A DNA stretch of 64,000 nt from Levilactobacillus zymae DSM 19395 (GTDB lineage Bacteria; Bacillota; Bacilli; Lactobacillales; Lactobacillaceae). The stretch spans positions 1-64,000 of the forward strand of contig NZ_AZDW01000051.1 in NCBI RefSeq assembly GCF_001434115.1. The letters are read 5' to 3'. The notes beneath the pieces are model-generated. The model worked only from the letters and a program-made list of their open reading frames with translations. It had not been told where the DNA came from and ran no database searches. A program made the translations under genes and the position numbers. This document shows positions 16,716 through 26,527 of the stretch, piece after piece. Each line of letters opens with the position of its first letter. The stretch's first letter is position 1.

Positions 16716-18047
16716 ATGGATAACGCAACGGTGTACCATTTTGTCGGAATTAAAGGATCAGGGATGAGTGCCCTCGCCCTGATTTTACATGATAAGGGTT
16801 TTAAGGTTCAGGGGTCAGATATCACGCAGTATACGTTTACCCAACGGGGATTGGAACAGGCGAAGATCAAGGTCATGCCTTTTGACGAAGCCAATATCCA
16901 TGAGGGGTTGACGGTGATCGCGGGGAACTCCTTTACGGATGACCATCCCGAAATCAAGAAGGCCCGCGAAATGGGCCTGCCCGTCTACCGTTACCACGAA
17001 TTCTTAGGTCACCTGATCGAAGGCTACACCAGTATCGGGGTCGCCGGGGCCCACGGGAAGACCAGTACCACGGGTCTGTTATCCCACGTCTTAAGCGGTG
17101 TGGCACCGACGTCTTACTTGATCGGTGACGGGACCGGGAAGGGAACGCCGAACGCACGGTTCTTCGTTTACGAAGCCGACGAATACCGGCGCCACTTCCT
17201 GGCCACGAAGCCAGACTACGCCATCATGACCAACATCGACTTCGATCACCCCGATTATTACAAGGGCATCGATGACGTTTACAGTGCCTTTGAAACTTGG
17301 TCTAACCAGGTCAAAAAGGGCATCTTTGCCTGGGGCGACGATCCCGAATTACGGAAGCTCAAGACCGACGTGCCGGTTTACTACTACGGGACTAAGGATC
17401 GCGACGACTTTCAGGCCAAGAACATCAAGCGCTCGACCACGGGCTCGAACTTTGACGTTTACCATGACGGCGAACTCTTAGGCAACTTCGAGATCCACCT
17501 GTACGGCGAACACAACGTGCTGAACAGCTTGGCTGTGATCGCCGTGGCCTACTTCGAAAAGGTCAACATGGACGAAATCAAGCACGAATTGGCCGATTTC
17601 AAGGGGGTCAAGCGCCGGTTCACCGAACGGAAGATGGCCGACATGACCATCATCGACGACTACGCGCACCATCCATCCGAAATCAAGGCCACGTTGGACG
17701 CCGCACGGCAAAAGTACCCGGATAAGGAAATCATTGCCGTCTTCCAGCCCCACACCTTTAGCCGGACGATTGCTTTGATGGACGACTTTGCCAAGAGCTT
17801 GAACTTAGCGGATAAGGTCTACCTGACCAACATCTTCAGTTCGGCCCGGGAAAGTCACGGCGCCGTGTCCAGTAAGGACCTCGCCGCTAAGATCTCCAAG
17901 GGTGGCGAAATTCTGACGGTCGACAACATGTCGCCGTTACTGGATTACCACGATGCCGTGGTGGTCTTCATGGGTGCCGGTGACGTGCAAAAGTACGAAC
18001 GGTCCTACGAAGAATTGTTGAGTCATTTATCACTGAAAAACAACTAA
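16716..18047 (+). CDS. murC: UDP-N-acetylmuramate--L-alanine ligase
   Basis: This 443-residue cytoplasmic ligase adds the first amino acid, L-Ala, to UDP-MurNAc in peptidoglycan synthesis. Residues 5-20 form the UDP-binding loop [15 protein letters not shown]. The ATP-binding P loop is GAHGKTSTT near residue 110. The central [10 protein letters not shown] and the C-terminal [10 protein letters not shown] segment hold the metal and substrate contacts of the Mur family. ATG 16716 follows AAGAGGATC. The gene lies after sftA as in other lactobacilli and has its own promoter. Confidence 0.97.
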   Translation: MDNATVYHFVGIKGSGMSALALILHDKGFKVQGSDITQYTFTQRGLEQAKIKVMPFDEANIHEGLTVIAGNSFTDDHPEIKKAREMGLPVYRYHEFLGHLIEGYTSIGVAGAHGKTSTTGLLSHVLSGVAPTSYLIGDGTGKGTPNARFFVYEADEYRRHFLATKPDYAIMTNIDFDHPDYYKGIDDVYSAFETWSNQVKKGIFAWGDDPELRKLKTDVPVYYYGTKDRDDFQAKNIKRSTTGSNFDVYHDGELLGNFEIHLYGEHNVLNSLAVIAVAYFEKVNMDEIKHELADFKGVKRRFTERKMADMTIIDDYAHHPSEIKATLDAARQKYPDKEIIAVFQPHTFSRTIALMDDFAKSLNLADKVYLTNIFSSARESHGAVSSKDLAAKISKGGEILTVDNMSPLLDYHDAVVVFMGAGDVQKYERSYEELLSHLSLKNN

Positions 18048-18060
18048 AGTTAACTGACGA

Positions 18061-18089
18061 AGGGGGATGGCTGCGGCCGTCCCTTTTTT
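18061..18089 (+). terminator. Terminator of murC
   Basis: GGGATGGC and GCCGTCCC pair around a TGCG tetraloop, followed by T6. The roughly 250 bases after it hold the promoter region of the next gene and an inverted repeat TTATTGG/CCAATAA (18151-18206) of unknown meaning. Confidence 0.85.
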
Positions 18090-18338
18090 GGTCGGCGAGC
18101 CCCGCGCCGGGCGTTACGCTGAGAAACCGGGGACGTCGGTTGCTCTGTGATTATTGGGTCAACGACCGAACCGGCCGGCCATTTTGTGACTAATCCTGAC
18201 CAATAACCGCACAATCCAGATAGATTATTGGCCCTTTGCGATTGAATTTGGTAGAATGTATCTTAGTAAATTTAAAGAGTGGTTACTGGTTTACTCAGTA
18301 GCTAAGTCGGGAATTGATTTGAAAGAAGGAGCGCTTTT

Positions 18339-19034
18339 ATGAACAATTTTCAACAACAGCCCCGTGAAACGATTAATACCCAAGTCGGCCTGAACGCCTT
18401 TTTGACCCGGATGTTCGGTTGGATGGGGGCTTCAGTCTTAGTTTCCGCCTTGACGGCCTACCTGATGGTGGCTAGCAACGTGCGGATGAGCAGTGGCGGC
18501 ATGTTGATCGCCCTGATTGCTTGGTTTATCTTACCGTTTGTGATCTCGGGTCAGTCCATGAAGCGGCCAACCACCGCCATCGTCGGGTTGATGATTTACG
18601 CGGTCTTGACCGGGGCGGTCGTGTCGATGTACGCCTACGTGTACACCGGCGCCGCGATGGCTGGGGCGTTCGTCTCCAGTGCCGCCGTGTTCTTAACCAT
18701 GGCGACCATCGGGTTGACGACGAAGCGCGACTTATCCCGGATCGGGACGCAAGCCACGGCCGCGTTGATTGGGTTGATCGTGGCCATGATCATCAACATG
18801 TTCTTACAAAACAGCATGGTTGCGTTGATCTTCTCGTTTATCGCCGTGATTATCTTTGCGGCCTTGACCGCTTGGGACACGCAAAAGATGCAAAAGATGT
18901 ACCTGCAATATGGGGATCAGGTATCCATGACGGGGCTCGCCATTAACGGGGCCTTACAACTGTACCTGGACTTCGTCAACCTGTTCTTACAACTGTTACA
19001 AATCTTCGGAATCTTTGGTGGCAGTCGCGACTAA
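18339..19034 (+). CDS. Bax inhibitor-1 (BI-1/YccA/YbhL) family membrane protein
   Basis: This 231-residue protein has seven hydrophobic segments and a short acidic-basic tail (GGSRD). It matches the TMBIM/BI-1 family of pH-gated calcium leak channels; the bacterial homologue is YetJ. The N-terminal LNAFLTRMFGWMGASVLVSALTAY and the penultimate segment with LTAWDTQKMQKMY, which contains the conserved Asp, are typical. AAAGAAGGAG precedes the ATG. It stands alone between two terminators. Its role in lactobacilli is not known. Confidence 0.9.
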   Translation: MNNFQQQPRETINTQVGLNAFLTRMFGWMGASVLVSALTAYLMVASNVRMSSGGMLIALIAWFILPFVISGQSMKRPTTAIVGLMIYAVLTGAVVSMYAYVYTGAAMAGAFVSSAAVFLTMATIGLTTKRDLSRIGTQATAALIGLIVAMIINMFLQNSMVALIFSFIAVIIFAALTAWDTQKMQKMYLQYGDQVSMTGLAINGALQLYLDFVNLFLQLLQIFGIFGGSRD

Positions 19035-19057
19035 GGCCCGTTGAAGTGAAGGATTAA

Positions 19058-19087
19058 GAGTCTCGGCCGCGTGCCGGGGCTTTTTTT
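19058..19087 (+). terminator. Terminator of the BI-1 gene
   Basis: AGTCTCGGC pairs with GCCGGGGCT (two G-U pairs) and is followed by T7. Confidence 0.8.
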
Positions 19088-19194
19088 ATCGCGCGGGGCT
19101 TAGGTTTTATTTCGGGTTTGCCCGTTTTTTTGGTAAAATAGACCCAGAATATGCGAACGCGACGGGCGGTTAAGTCGCGTGAAAGGAGCCCATT

Positions 19195-21852
19195 ATGGCG
19201 GAGAAACGATTATTATTGATCGACGGGAACAGTGTGGCCTTTAAGGCGTTTTTTGCCTTGTATAATTCCCTGGGCCGGTTTACCAACGGCGAGGGATTAC
19301 ACACCAATGCCATTTACGGCTTCAACACGATGCTAGAAACCATGTTAGACAACGTCAAACCCACGCACGTGCTGGTGGCTTTCGATGCCGGTAAGGTGAC
19401 GTTTCGGACGAAAATGTATGATAACTATAAGGGTGGTCGGGCCAAGACGGCCCCGGAACTGTCCGAACAATTCCCGTACTTAAAGGAGCTGTTAACGGCG
19501 CGGGGTATCAAGACCTACGAACTGCCGAATTACGAGGCCGACGACATCATCGGGACCACGGCCAAACGCGCCGCGGCGGCCGGTTTTACCACCACGATCG
19601 TGACCGGGGACCGGGACTTGACCCAACTGGCCGACGAGCGGACCACGGTGGCGATTTCGAAAAAAGGGGTCAGCGAGATCGAACACTACACGCCGGCCTA
19701 CGTTAAGGAAAAGCTGGGCGTCACGCCCGAACAAATCATTGACATCAAGGGCCTGCGGGGCGACACGTCCGACAACTATCCCGGCGTGACCGGGGTGGGG
19801 CCAAAGCGCGCCGTCGACTTGATCGACAAGTACGGTAGCGTCGAGGGTGTCTACGACCACATCGACGAGATCACCGCCAAGAAGCTCAAGGAACACCTCG
19901 TCGAAGATCACGATAACGCCGTGCTGTCGAAAAAACTAGCGACCATCAACCGGGACGCGCCGGTCGAGCTGACGTTAGACGACCTGGTCTACGATGGCCC
20001 CGACAGAGACGCCTTGGTGGCCTTTTACCAGCAGATGGGCTTTCGTAAGTTCTTACAGGGGATGGCCGTGGATGGCGAAACGCCCAGTGCCTTACCTGGG
20101 TTACGGGACATCGCCTACACCGAGGTAACGGCCGCCAACCTCAACAGTGTTCAGCTGGACGGGGAGTGTGCCTTTTACCTGGAAATGGACGGGGACAACT
20201 ACCACCTGGCCGAGTTCGCCGGGTTCGTGATTGGCGCTCAGGACCACTGGTGGGTTAGCCGCAACGTGCAGTTGTTACAACAAGAACCGTTAAAGGGCTA
20301 TCTGGAAGACGCCCAACGGCCTAAACAGGTCTTTGATGCCAAGCGGACCTACGTGGGCTTGAACCGGCTGAACATTACCTTAGCCGGAGTCGACGGGGAC
20401 CTTTTATTGGCCTCGTATCTGCTGAACACCTACGATAACAGTAACGACCTGGGTCGGGTGGCCGCCGAACACGACTACGACCAAGTGGAGACCGACGAAG
20501 ACGTCTACGGACGGGGCGCCAAGCGCGCGATTCCGACCGACGACACCGTCTTCTTCACCCATTTAGCCCGAAAGGCCCGGGCCATCGAACACCTTAAGGC
20601 CCAACTTTTCCAGGACCTGGAGACTAACGACCAGGTCAAGTTGTACCGCGAGATCGAATTACCGATGGCCTTCGTCTTGGCCCGGATGGAAATCGCCGGG
20701 ATCACGGTGGACGCCGACGAACTGAAAGCCATGGGCAGCAAGTTCAGCGAACAACTCGCCGAGATCGAACAAACGATTTACAACGAGGCCGGCGAAGAAT
20801 TCAACATCGGCTCGCCCAAGCAGCTGGGTCACATCTTATTTGAAAAGATGGGCTTACCGGTGATCAAAAAGACTAAGACCGGGTATTCCACGGCCGTGGG
20901 CGTCTTGGAGAAGCTGGCGGCCGACGCGCCAATCGCCGAGAACATTTTGAAGTACCGTAAAATCGCGAAGATCCAGTCGACCTACGTGGAAGGCCTGCTC
21001 AAGGTGATCCACCCCGACGACCACAAGGTCCACACCCGCTACCTGCAGACGCTGACCCAGACCGGGCGGCTGTCGTCCGTGGACCCGAACCTACAAAACA
21101 TCCCGGTCCGTAGCGAGGAAGGGAAGGCGATTCGTAAGGCCTTCATCCCACGGCATCCGGGCTGGCAGATCTTCTCGTCCGACTATTCACAGATCGAACT
21201 GCGGGTGTTGGCCCACATGAGTCACGACGCCAACATGCAGGAAGCCTTCCGCGAGGGTCAAGACATTCACGCGGCCACCGCCCGGCGAATCTTTAAGCTG
21301 GGCCCCGATGAGGAGGTCACGCCGAACATTCGGCGGCAAGCTAAGGCGGTCAACTTTGGGATCGTCTACGGCATCAGTGATTTTGGGTTGTCCCAAAACA
21401 TTGGCATTCCCCGCAAACAAGCTAAGCAATTTATCGACACCTACTTCGAGGAATATCCGGGCGTCAAGGCCTACACGGAACGGATGGTCCAACTGGCCCA
21501 CGAACAGGGCTATGTCGAGACCATCGCGCATCGCCGGCGGTATTTGCCGGATATCAACTCCCGGAACTTTAACCAACGGTCCTTTGCTGAACGGACGGCC
21601 ATGAACACCCCCATCCAGGGGAGTGCCGCGGACATCATCAAAATCGCGATGATCCGGATGGAAGACGCCATCAAGGACCTGCAGGCCACGATGCTCTTGC
21701 AGGTCCACGATGAACTGATCTTCGAGGCGCCCGCCGAAGAAATGGCGACGCTGGAAAAATTGGTCCCCAAGATCATGGATTCGGCCGTGCAATTGGAGAT
21801 TCCGTTGAAGGTCGACAGCCATTACGGGCCGACCTGGTACGACGTGAAGTAG
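19195..21852 (+). CDS. polA: DNA polymerase I
   Basis: This 885-residue enzyme fills gaps and removes RNA primers during replication and repair. Residues 1-290 form the 5' nuclease domain, with the acidic cluster NYEADDIIGT and TGDRDLTQLAD and the helix-hairpin-helix region GVTGVGPKRA. The middle domain (about 310-470) lacks the DxE exonuclease residues, as is usual in Firmicutes, so proofreading is absent. The polymerase domain has SDYSQIELRVLAH (motif A), KAVNFGIVYGISDFGL (motif B) and LQVHDELIFE (motif C). It heads a replication-repair operon running through dnaI. Confidence 0.97.
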   Translation: MAEKRLLLIDGNSVAFKAFFALYNSLGRFTNGEGLHTNAIYGFNTMLETMLDNVKPTHVLVAFDAGKVTFRTKMYDNYKGGRAKTAPELSEQFPYLKELLTARGIKTYELPNYEADDIIGTTAKRAAAAGFTTTIVTGDRDLTQLADERTTVAISKKGVSEIEHYTPAYVKEKLGVTPEQIIDIKGLRGDTSDNYPGVTGVGPKRAVDLIDKYGSVEGVYDHIDEITAKKLKEHLVEDHDNAVLSKKLATINRDAPVELTLDDLVYDGPDRDALVAFYQQMGFRKFLQGMAVDGETPSALPGLRDIAYTEVTAANLNSVQLDGECAFYLEMDGDNYHLAEFAGFVIGAQDHWWVSRNVQLLQQEPLKGYLEDAQRPKQVFDAKRTYVGLNRLNITLAGVDGDLLLASYLLNTYDNSNDLGRVAAEHDYDQVETDEDVYGRGAKRAIPTDDTVFFTHLARKARAIEHLKAQLFQDLETNDQVKLYREIELPMAFVLARMEIAGITVDADELKAMGSKFSEQLAEIEQTIYNEAGEEFNIGSPKQLGHILFEKMGLPVIKKTKTGYSTAVGVLEKLAADAPIAENILKYRKIAKIQSTYVEGLLKVIHPDDHKVHTRYLQTLTQTGRLSSVDPNLQNIPVRSEEGKAIRKAFIPRHPGWQIFSSDYSQIELRVLAHMSHDANMQEAFREGQDIHAATARRIFKLGPDEEVTPNIRRQAKAVNFGIVYGISDFGLSQNIGIPRKQAKQFIDTYFEEYPGVKAYTERMVQLAHEQGYVETIAHRRRYLPDINSRNFNQRSFAERTAMNTPIQGSAADIIKIAMIRMEDAIKDLQATMLLQVHDELIFEAPAEEMATLEKLVPKIMDSAVQLEIPLKVDSHYGPTWYDVK

Positions 21853-21871
21853 GCGGAAAGAAGGAAACAGT

Positions 21872-22732
21872 ATGCCAGAATTACCAGAAGTTGAAACGGT
21901 TCGGCGCGGGCTGACCCAGTTGGTCGCTGGTGCCACCATCGACCACGTCGAGGTTTTTTACCCCAAGATGGTCACGCCCGAGCCGGAAGTGTTTACGGCC
22001 GAACTGATTGGCCGCAAAATTGAAAAGATCGACCGGCGGGGCAAGTACCTGCTGTTTCGGTTCAGCGGTGAGTTGACCATGGTGTCGCACCTGCGGATGG
22101 AAGGCAAGTACGACGTCCAACCCGAGGGCAGTCCGGTGACCAAGCACACCCACGTGATCTTTCACCTGACCGACCAGCGGGAACTGCGCTACACGGATAC
22201 CCGGAAATTCGGGCGGATGCGCCTGGTCAAGACCGGCACGGAGACCGAGGCGTTGCCGTCTCTGGCCAAGATGGGGCCCGAGCCCATGGCCGACACCTTG
22301 ACGTTAGCCTACATGCAAAAGATTTTCGGCAAGTCGCATAAGATCATCAAACCGTTCTTGTTGGACCAGTCGCGCATCGCGGGCTTGGGGAACATTTACG
22401 CCGATGAAGTGCTCTGGTTAGCCCAGATCAATCCGCTCACGCCGGTGGACACGGTCACCGATGATCAATTGGAAACGTTGCGGCAGGCCATCATCGCCGA
22501 GATCAAGAAGGCCATTGCCGGACACGGCACCACCGTGCATTCCTTCTCGACGGCCTTCGGGGAAGCCGGGCAGTTCCAAAACGACCTGCACGTCTATGGC
22601 CGGGAGGGCGAACCCTGCGACCGGTGCGGGACCGAAATCGTGAAGATCAAGGTCGCACAACGAGGCACGCACTATTGCCCGCACTGCCAACCCTTACCGC
22701 CATCGGCCGAGGGGATGTTCGATGATGACTAG
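21872..22732 (+). CDS. mutM: Formamidopyrimidine-DNA glycosylase (Fpg/MutM)
   Basis: This 286-residue bifunctional glycosylase/AP lyase removes 8-oxoguanine. The catalytic N-terminus MPELPEVETVRRGL (Pro2 and Glu3) is intact, the helix-two-turn-helix includes GLGNIYADE, and the C-terminal zinc finger has four Cys (CDRCG...CPHC, residues about 249-272). The start has an AAAGAAGG site. The gene is 20 bases after polA and its last 11 bases overlap coaE, as in many lactobacilli. Confidence 0.97.
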   Translation: MPELPEVETVRRGLTQLVAGATIDHVEVFYPKMVTPEPEVFTAELIGRKIEKIDRRGKYLLFRFSGELTMVSHLRMEGKYDVQPEGSPVTKHTHVIFHLTDQRELRYTDTRKFGRMRLVKTGTETEALPSLAKMGPEPMADTLTLAYMQKIFGKSHKIIKPFLLDQSRIAGLGNIYADEVLWLAQINPLTPVDTVTDDQLETLRQAIIAEIKKAIAGHGTTVHSFSTAFGEAGQFQNDLHVYGREGEPCDRCGTEIVKIKVAQRGTHYCPHCQPLPPSAEGMFDDD

Positions 22733-23324
22733 AGTCTGGGGATTGACCGGCGGGATTGCCACCGGTAAGTCGACCGTGAGTGCCTGGCTGAAACAAGCCG
22801 GTATTCCCATCATTGATGCGGACCTGATCGCGCGGGACGTGGAAGCGCCCGGCACCCTGGGCCTCGAGGAAATCGCGGCGGCCTTTGGCGACGACTACCT
22901 CCAAGCCGACGGGACGTTGGACCGGCGGCAACTGGGGCGGTTGGTCTTTAGCGACCCGGCGCAATTGGCCCGCTTGACCGCGATTACCATGCCGCTGATT
23001 CAAGCCGAGATTCGCCGCCAGCTCGCCGAGTACCGCCAGCGCGAGGCCCCGTTAGTGGTGGTCGACGCGCCCACCTTATTTGAGGTGGGGTATCTGCAAG
23101 ACTGGGTCGACCAGATCATGGTGGTCGCCGCCACGCCGGCGCAACAAAAGCAACGGCTGATGGCCCGCAACGGGCTGTCGGCGGCCGAAGCGCAGGCACG
23201 AATCGACCGGCAGTGGCCGATCGCCCGCAAGGTAGCCGCCGCGGATGCGGTGATCGATAATCGCGGGGACATTACCCAAACGCGTCAACAAGTGGTAAAA
23301 TGGCTTGACGCGAACAAATTTTAA
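22722..23324 (+). CDS. coaE: Dephospho-CoA kinase
   Basis: This 200-residue P-loop kinase carries out the last step of coenzyme A synthesis. The Walker A loop is GGIATGKST (residues 8-16), and IDADLIARDV and VVDAPTLFEVG are family motifs. The ATG lies within the end of mutM, with a second ATG as the next codon; translation is probably coupled. Confidence 0.95.
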   Translation: MMTRVWGLTGGIATGKSTVSAWLKQAGIPIIDADLIARDVEAPGTLGLEEIAAAFGDDYLQADGTLDRRQLGRLVFSDPAQLARLTAITMPLIQAEIRRQLAEYRQREAPLVVVDAPTLFEVGYLQDWVDQIMVVAATPAQQKQRLMARNGLSAAEAQARIDRQWPIARKVAAADAVIDNRGDITQTRQQVVKWLDANKF

Positions 23325-23359
23325 GAAATAGACTTTAACATCAAATGAGGTGACCAATT

Positions 23360-23866
23360 ATGCAGTGTCCGCACTGTCATCACAATGGCTCCCGGGTCGT
23401 GGATAGTCGTCCCACCGACGACGGCCGGGTCATTCGTCGCCGTCGGGAGTGCGAGAGCTGCGGCTTTCGGTTCACGACGTTCGAGCGCGTGGAAGTTACC
23501 CCGTTACTTGTGATCAAGAAGAACGGAACGCGCGAAGAATTTAACCGCGAAAAGATCCTACGGGGCATTATTCGCTCCGCCGAGAAACGACCGGTGGGGA
23601 TGGACGCCATGACCTCGATCGTCGACGAGGTCGAAAACAAGATCAGGGCGTTAGGCGTCAACGAAATCTCGAGTCAGGTGATTGGCGAATACGTCATGAA
23701 CCGCCTGGTCGACGTGGACGAAATCGCCTATATCCGGTTTGCTAGTGTCTACCGGCAGTTTAAGGATACCGGGGTATTCTTCAACGAACTGAAGGATATT
23801 TTGGATAAGGACAAACTGAAAGCAGATCAAAATCATCACCAAAAGGGGCAAAGTGAGGCGAAGTAG
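23360..23866 (+). CDS. nrdR: Transcriptional repressor NrdR
   Basis: This 168-residue repressor senses ATP/dATP and controls ribonucleotide reductase genes by binding NrdR boxes. The N-terminal zinc ribbon has Cys pairs CPHC and CESC (residues 3-34) and is followed by an ATP-cone (residues 49-139, [20 protein letters not shown]). A TGAGGTG site precedes the ATG. It is followed three bases later by dnaB. Confidence 0.97.
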   Translation: MQCPHCHHNGSRVVDSRPTDDGRVIRRRRECESCGFRFTTFERVEVTPLLVIKKNGTREEFNREKILRGIIRSAEKRPVGMDAMTSIVDEVENKIRALGVNEISSQVIGEYVMNRLVDVDEIAYIRFASVYRQFKDTGVFFNELKDILDKDKLKADQNHHQKGQSEAK

Positions 23867-23869
23867 GCA

Positions 23870-25258
23870 ATGGAGGATTCTTGGCACCAATTAAGTCCCA
23901 AAACGGGCTTTGTGGTTCGCTTAGCCGATCGCCTGACGGAGCAAAGCTGGCAGACGTTAAGCCAGTTGTATCAACCCGTGATTGGACCGCTGGCCGCTGG
24001 AGCGTTTAGCGGTCTCTTTTGGTTACCCCAACGCGATCACTTACACCGTCATGCGGTTTTGCTGGCCACGTTAGGCGTCGATCTGGCCCACTTTTACGAG
24101 GCACGGATTCGCTTGGAGGCCACGGGCCTACTGACCACCACGGTCACCCAAGCTAGCGACCTGACCACGTTTACCTATACGCTCCACGCCCCGCTGTTAC
24201 CGGCGGCCTTCTTTAACGACGATCTGTTAAGTGTGCAACTCTTAGACGCCGTGGGGGAGGACTTTTACCGCGAACTGGTGGCCCAAAACACCCCGGCGAC
24301 CGCGACGGATGCGGGCCAAGACATCACCAAAACCTTCCTGGACGTTTTTCAGGTGGTGGGCGGTGAGCTCAAACAGCTCCCGGCGGCGGTGACGGCTAGC
24401 CGGCAACACTTACCGGTCTCGTCGGCCGCCCCGCAACTGGGGACCCCGGCGACGGATTTCGACTGGCAACTGCTGGGGCAGATCTTGGAACATTCCTACG
24501 TCGACGCGAACGCCTTACAGGCCCACCGTCAGCTTTTCTTGACGGAACACGCGACCTACGGCATCGACGAACCGACCATGGCCCGGTTTATCGGCGAGGC
24601 CACCAATCTGGCCACGAATCAGTTCGACGCGGAGCAATTTAAACGCCTGATCGCCCAACAGTTTGGTCAACAACACCGCGGGCAGACCGTCAAAACCGCG
24701 GCGCCAGCTTCAGCGGCCGCCCCGGCAGCGGGGGCGGCCAACCAGGCGGAACAGGCCCTGATCCAGGTGGCCACGGCGACGCCACCGGTCAACTTTTTAC
24801 AGGCCATCAAGAAACAAACAGGGGGGTTCATCACCGATGGGGAACAACGCATCGTCCGGGACTTAGTCGGACGGCAGTTGTTTCCGACCAGCGTGTTGAA
24901 TCTGATGATCTACCACGTGTTGGTCGACGAGGACCGGCCCACGTTGAATAAGAATCTACTCGACACCATCGCGAACGATTGGAGCAAGGCGGGCATCCAG
25001 ACGCCGGCCCAAGCCATCGCGAAAATTCGGGACCGGCAAAAGGCCGCCCAGCAGCCGAAAACTCGCAGAGCGGGTGGTCGACGCAACGGGGGGACCCCGA
25101 CCGTCAGGGAGACCCTGCCGGATTGGGCGAAGAAACCGACGACGGCCAACCCAACCCCGACGGGCAAGCCGGCCCAGTATACGGCGCAACAGAAACAAGA
25201 ATTGGCGGAGCGCATCGCCCGGTTCAAACAGCGCCGTGAAGGAAAGGAGGAGTCCTGA
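23870..25258 (+). CDS. dnaB: Replication initiation and membrane attachment protein DnaB
   Basis: This 462-residue primosome protein helps load the replicative helicase at oriC and at restart sites, working with DnaD and DnaI. It has an N-terminal winged-helix region (1-120), an Ala/Gln-rich linker (270-300) and a C-terminal DnaB/DnaD-type helical domain (300-380, KQTGGFITDGEQRIVRDLVGR). The tail is very basic and Pro/Thr-rich. The ATG sits in GCAATGG, with GGCGAAGTAGG before it. Its stop overlaps the dnaI start. Confidence 0.93.
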   Translation: MEDSWHQLSPKTGFVVRLADRLTEQSWQTLSQLYQPVIGPLAAGAFSGLFWLPQRDHLHRHAVLLATLGVDLAHFYEARIRLEATGLLTTTVTQASDLTTFTYTLHAPLLPAAFFNDDLLSVQLLDAVGEDFYRELVAQNTPATATDAGQDITKTFLDVFQVVGGELKQLPAAVTASRQHLPVSSAAPQLGTPATDFDWQLLGQILEHSYVDANALQAHRQLFLTEHATYGIDEPTMARFIGEATNLATNQFDAEQFKRLIAQQFGQQHRGQTVKTAAPASAAAPAAGAANQAEQALIQVATATPPVNFLQAIKKQTGGFITDGEQRIVRDLVGRQLFPTSVLNLMIYHVLVDEDRPTLNKNLLDTIANDWSKAGIQTPAQAIAKIRDRQKAAQQPKTRRAGGRRNGGTPTVRETLPDWAKKPTTANPTPTGKPAQYTAQQKQELAERIARFKQRREGKEES

Positions 25259-26184
25259 TGGAAGATATCAGTAAGACCATGCAGGAAATGATGAGTAAGC
25301 GTCACTTGAATCGCAACTACCGCCAGCTCATGGACCAGGCGTTTGCCGATCCGGAGGTCACGGCCTTTATTCAGGCCAACCAAGCCGACCTCGCGGAGGA
25401 CGTTTTGGCGCGTTCGGCCTCGAAAATCTACGAGTTCGTCACGGAGCGCGATAAGGTGCGGCAGGGTGGCCAGACGTTTGCCACGGGGTACGAACCCCGG
25501 CTGATCGTTGCCAACCACCTACTCGACGTCGCCTACGTGCCGACTGCGGCCACCATGGAAAAACAGGCCCAGCAGCAGCTGCAGCGCCGCGTGCGCGCCA
25601 TTGCGATGCCCAAGGATATCCGCAATGCGGAACTGGATAATTTCGATAACGATAACGACCGCATGGAAGCCTTGATGGCGGCCACGGAGTTTATCGATAA
25701 TTACGAGAACAGTCCCCACCATCGCCACCAGGCCCTGTACCTGTCGGGCAGCTTTGGCGTCGGGAAAACTTACTTACTAGCGGCGGTCGCCAATCAATTG
25801 GCCGCCGATGGGTTTTCCAGTACGCTAGTTCACTTTCCGAGCTTTGCGGTCGAAATGAAAAATGCCATCGCTAAAAACGGGGTCGGTGATAAACTGGACG
25901 CGATTAAAAAAGCGCCCATCCTGATGATCGACGATATCGGGGCCGACGCCATGTCCGCGTGGGTCCGCGATGACGTGCTGGGCGTGATCTTAGAGTACCG
26001 GATGCAGGAAGAACTACCGACGTTTTTCAGTTCGAATTTCTCCATGGCCCAGTTGGAAAACGAACACTTACGAATCTCCACGCGTGGGGATGACGAACCC
26101 TTGAAGGCCCAACGGTTGATGCAACGGATTCGCTTCTTAGCGCGAGAAATCGTCATGGTGGGGGTTAATCGCCGGCCGCAATAA
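25258..26184 (+). CDS. dnaI: Primosomal protein DnaI (helicase loader)
   Basis: This 308-residue AAA+ ATPase loads the replicative helicase DnaC. The N-terminal helicase-binding domain (1-100) lacks the four-cysteine zinc cluster seen in Bacillus. The AAA+ part has Walker A GSFGVGKT near residue 163, Walker B MIDDIGAD near 223, and SSNFS as sensor 1. The ATG overlaps the dnaB stop (TGATG) and has AAGGAGGAG before it. The operon probably ends here; a new promoter follows for thrS. Confidence 0.95.
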   Translation: MEDISKTMQEMMSKRHLNRNYRQLMDQAFADPEVTAFIQANQADLAEDVLARSASKIYEFVTERDKVRQGGQTFATGYEPRLIVANHLLDVAYVPTAATMEKQAQQQLQRRVRAIAMPKDIRNAELDNFDNDNDRMEALMAATEFIDNYENSPHHRHQALYLSGSFGVGKTYLLAAVANQLAADGFSSTLVHFPSFAVEMKNAIAKNGVGDKLDAIKKAPILMIDDIGADAMSAWVRDDVLGVILEYRMQEELPTFFSSNFSMAQLENEHLRISTRGDDEPLKAQRLMQRIRFLAREIVMVGVNRRPQ

Positions 26185-26200
26185 AAATGACGACTTATCC

Positions 26201-26229
26201 TTGACAAGGGGTAGCCGCGAGTGTTTAAT
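26201..26229 (+). promoter_or_regulatory. Promoter of the T-box-thrS unit
   Basis: A consensus TTGACA at 26201-26206 and TTTAAT at 26224-26229 are spaced by 17 bases, 17 bases past the dnaI stop. Confidence 0.8.
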
Positions 26230-26235
26230 AGACGT

Positions 26236-26490
26236 TGAAGCAACAAATGCTTAGACAAGAGATACGATTTTAGCGGTGACGTTTCCAGGAAGAGGGAACC
26301 TTGATTGGAAGTTCCCTTAAACGCCCGCTAGGATTACCGCTCTTGTAGCAGTCGAAAGGAAATTTTCGGCCGGTCCGTTCCGTTATCGACGACTAGAGTT
26401 CACGGGGGCGCAGTCTCCGTGAAGAAGATCGGGTGGAACCACGTTATTGACGTCCCCAGTGTCCTTAATTGGATGCTGGGGACTTTTTGC
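26236..26490 (+). promoter_or_regulatory. T-box riboswitch, threonine-specific, upstream of thrS
   Basis: The T-box sequence GGGTGGAACCACG is at 26431-26443. A terminator follows, with GTCCCCAG pairing with CTGGGGAC and then T5. A likely specifier is ACC at 26336-26338 (in GATT-ACC-G), a threonine codon that fits thrS. The specifier call is by eye. Confidence 0.92.
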
Positions 26491-26527
26491 GTCGACACTC
26501 AAATACAGAAAAGGGAGATCAGATATT

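Noticed and set aside
18151-18230. Inverted TTATTGG/CCAATAA and a third ATTATTGG before the BI-1 gene
   Set aside because: The repeats are short and imperfectly spaced, have no match to an operator I know and could be chance in an AT-richer promoter region.
19195-21852. Missing proofreading residues in DNA polymerase I
   Set aside because: Loss of the 3'-5' exonuclease acidic residues is normal for PolA of Firmicutes and is not a defect of this strain.
21187-21939. 250-codon minus-strand frame opposite polA and mutM
   Set aside because: It runs across two intact genes, has no ribosome site and encodes a low-complexity His/Arg/Gly-rich product without recognisable motifs.
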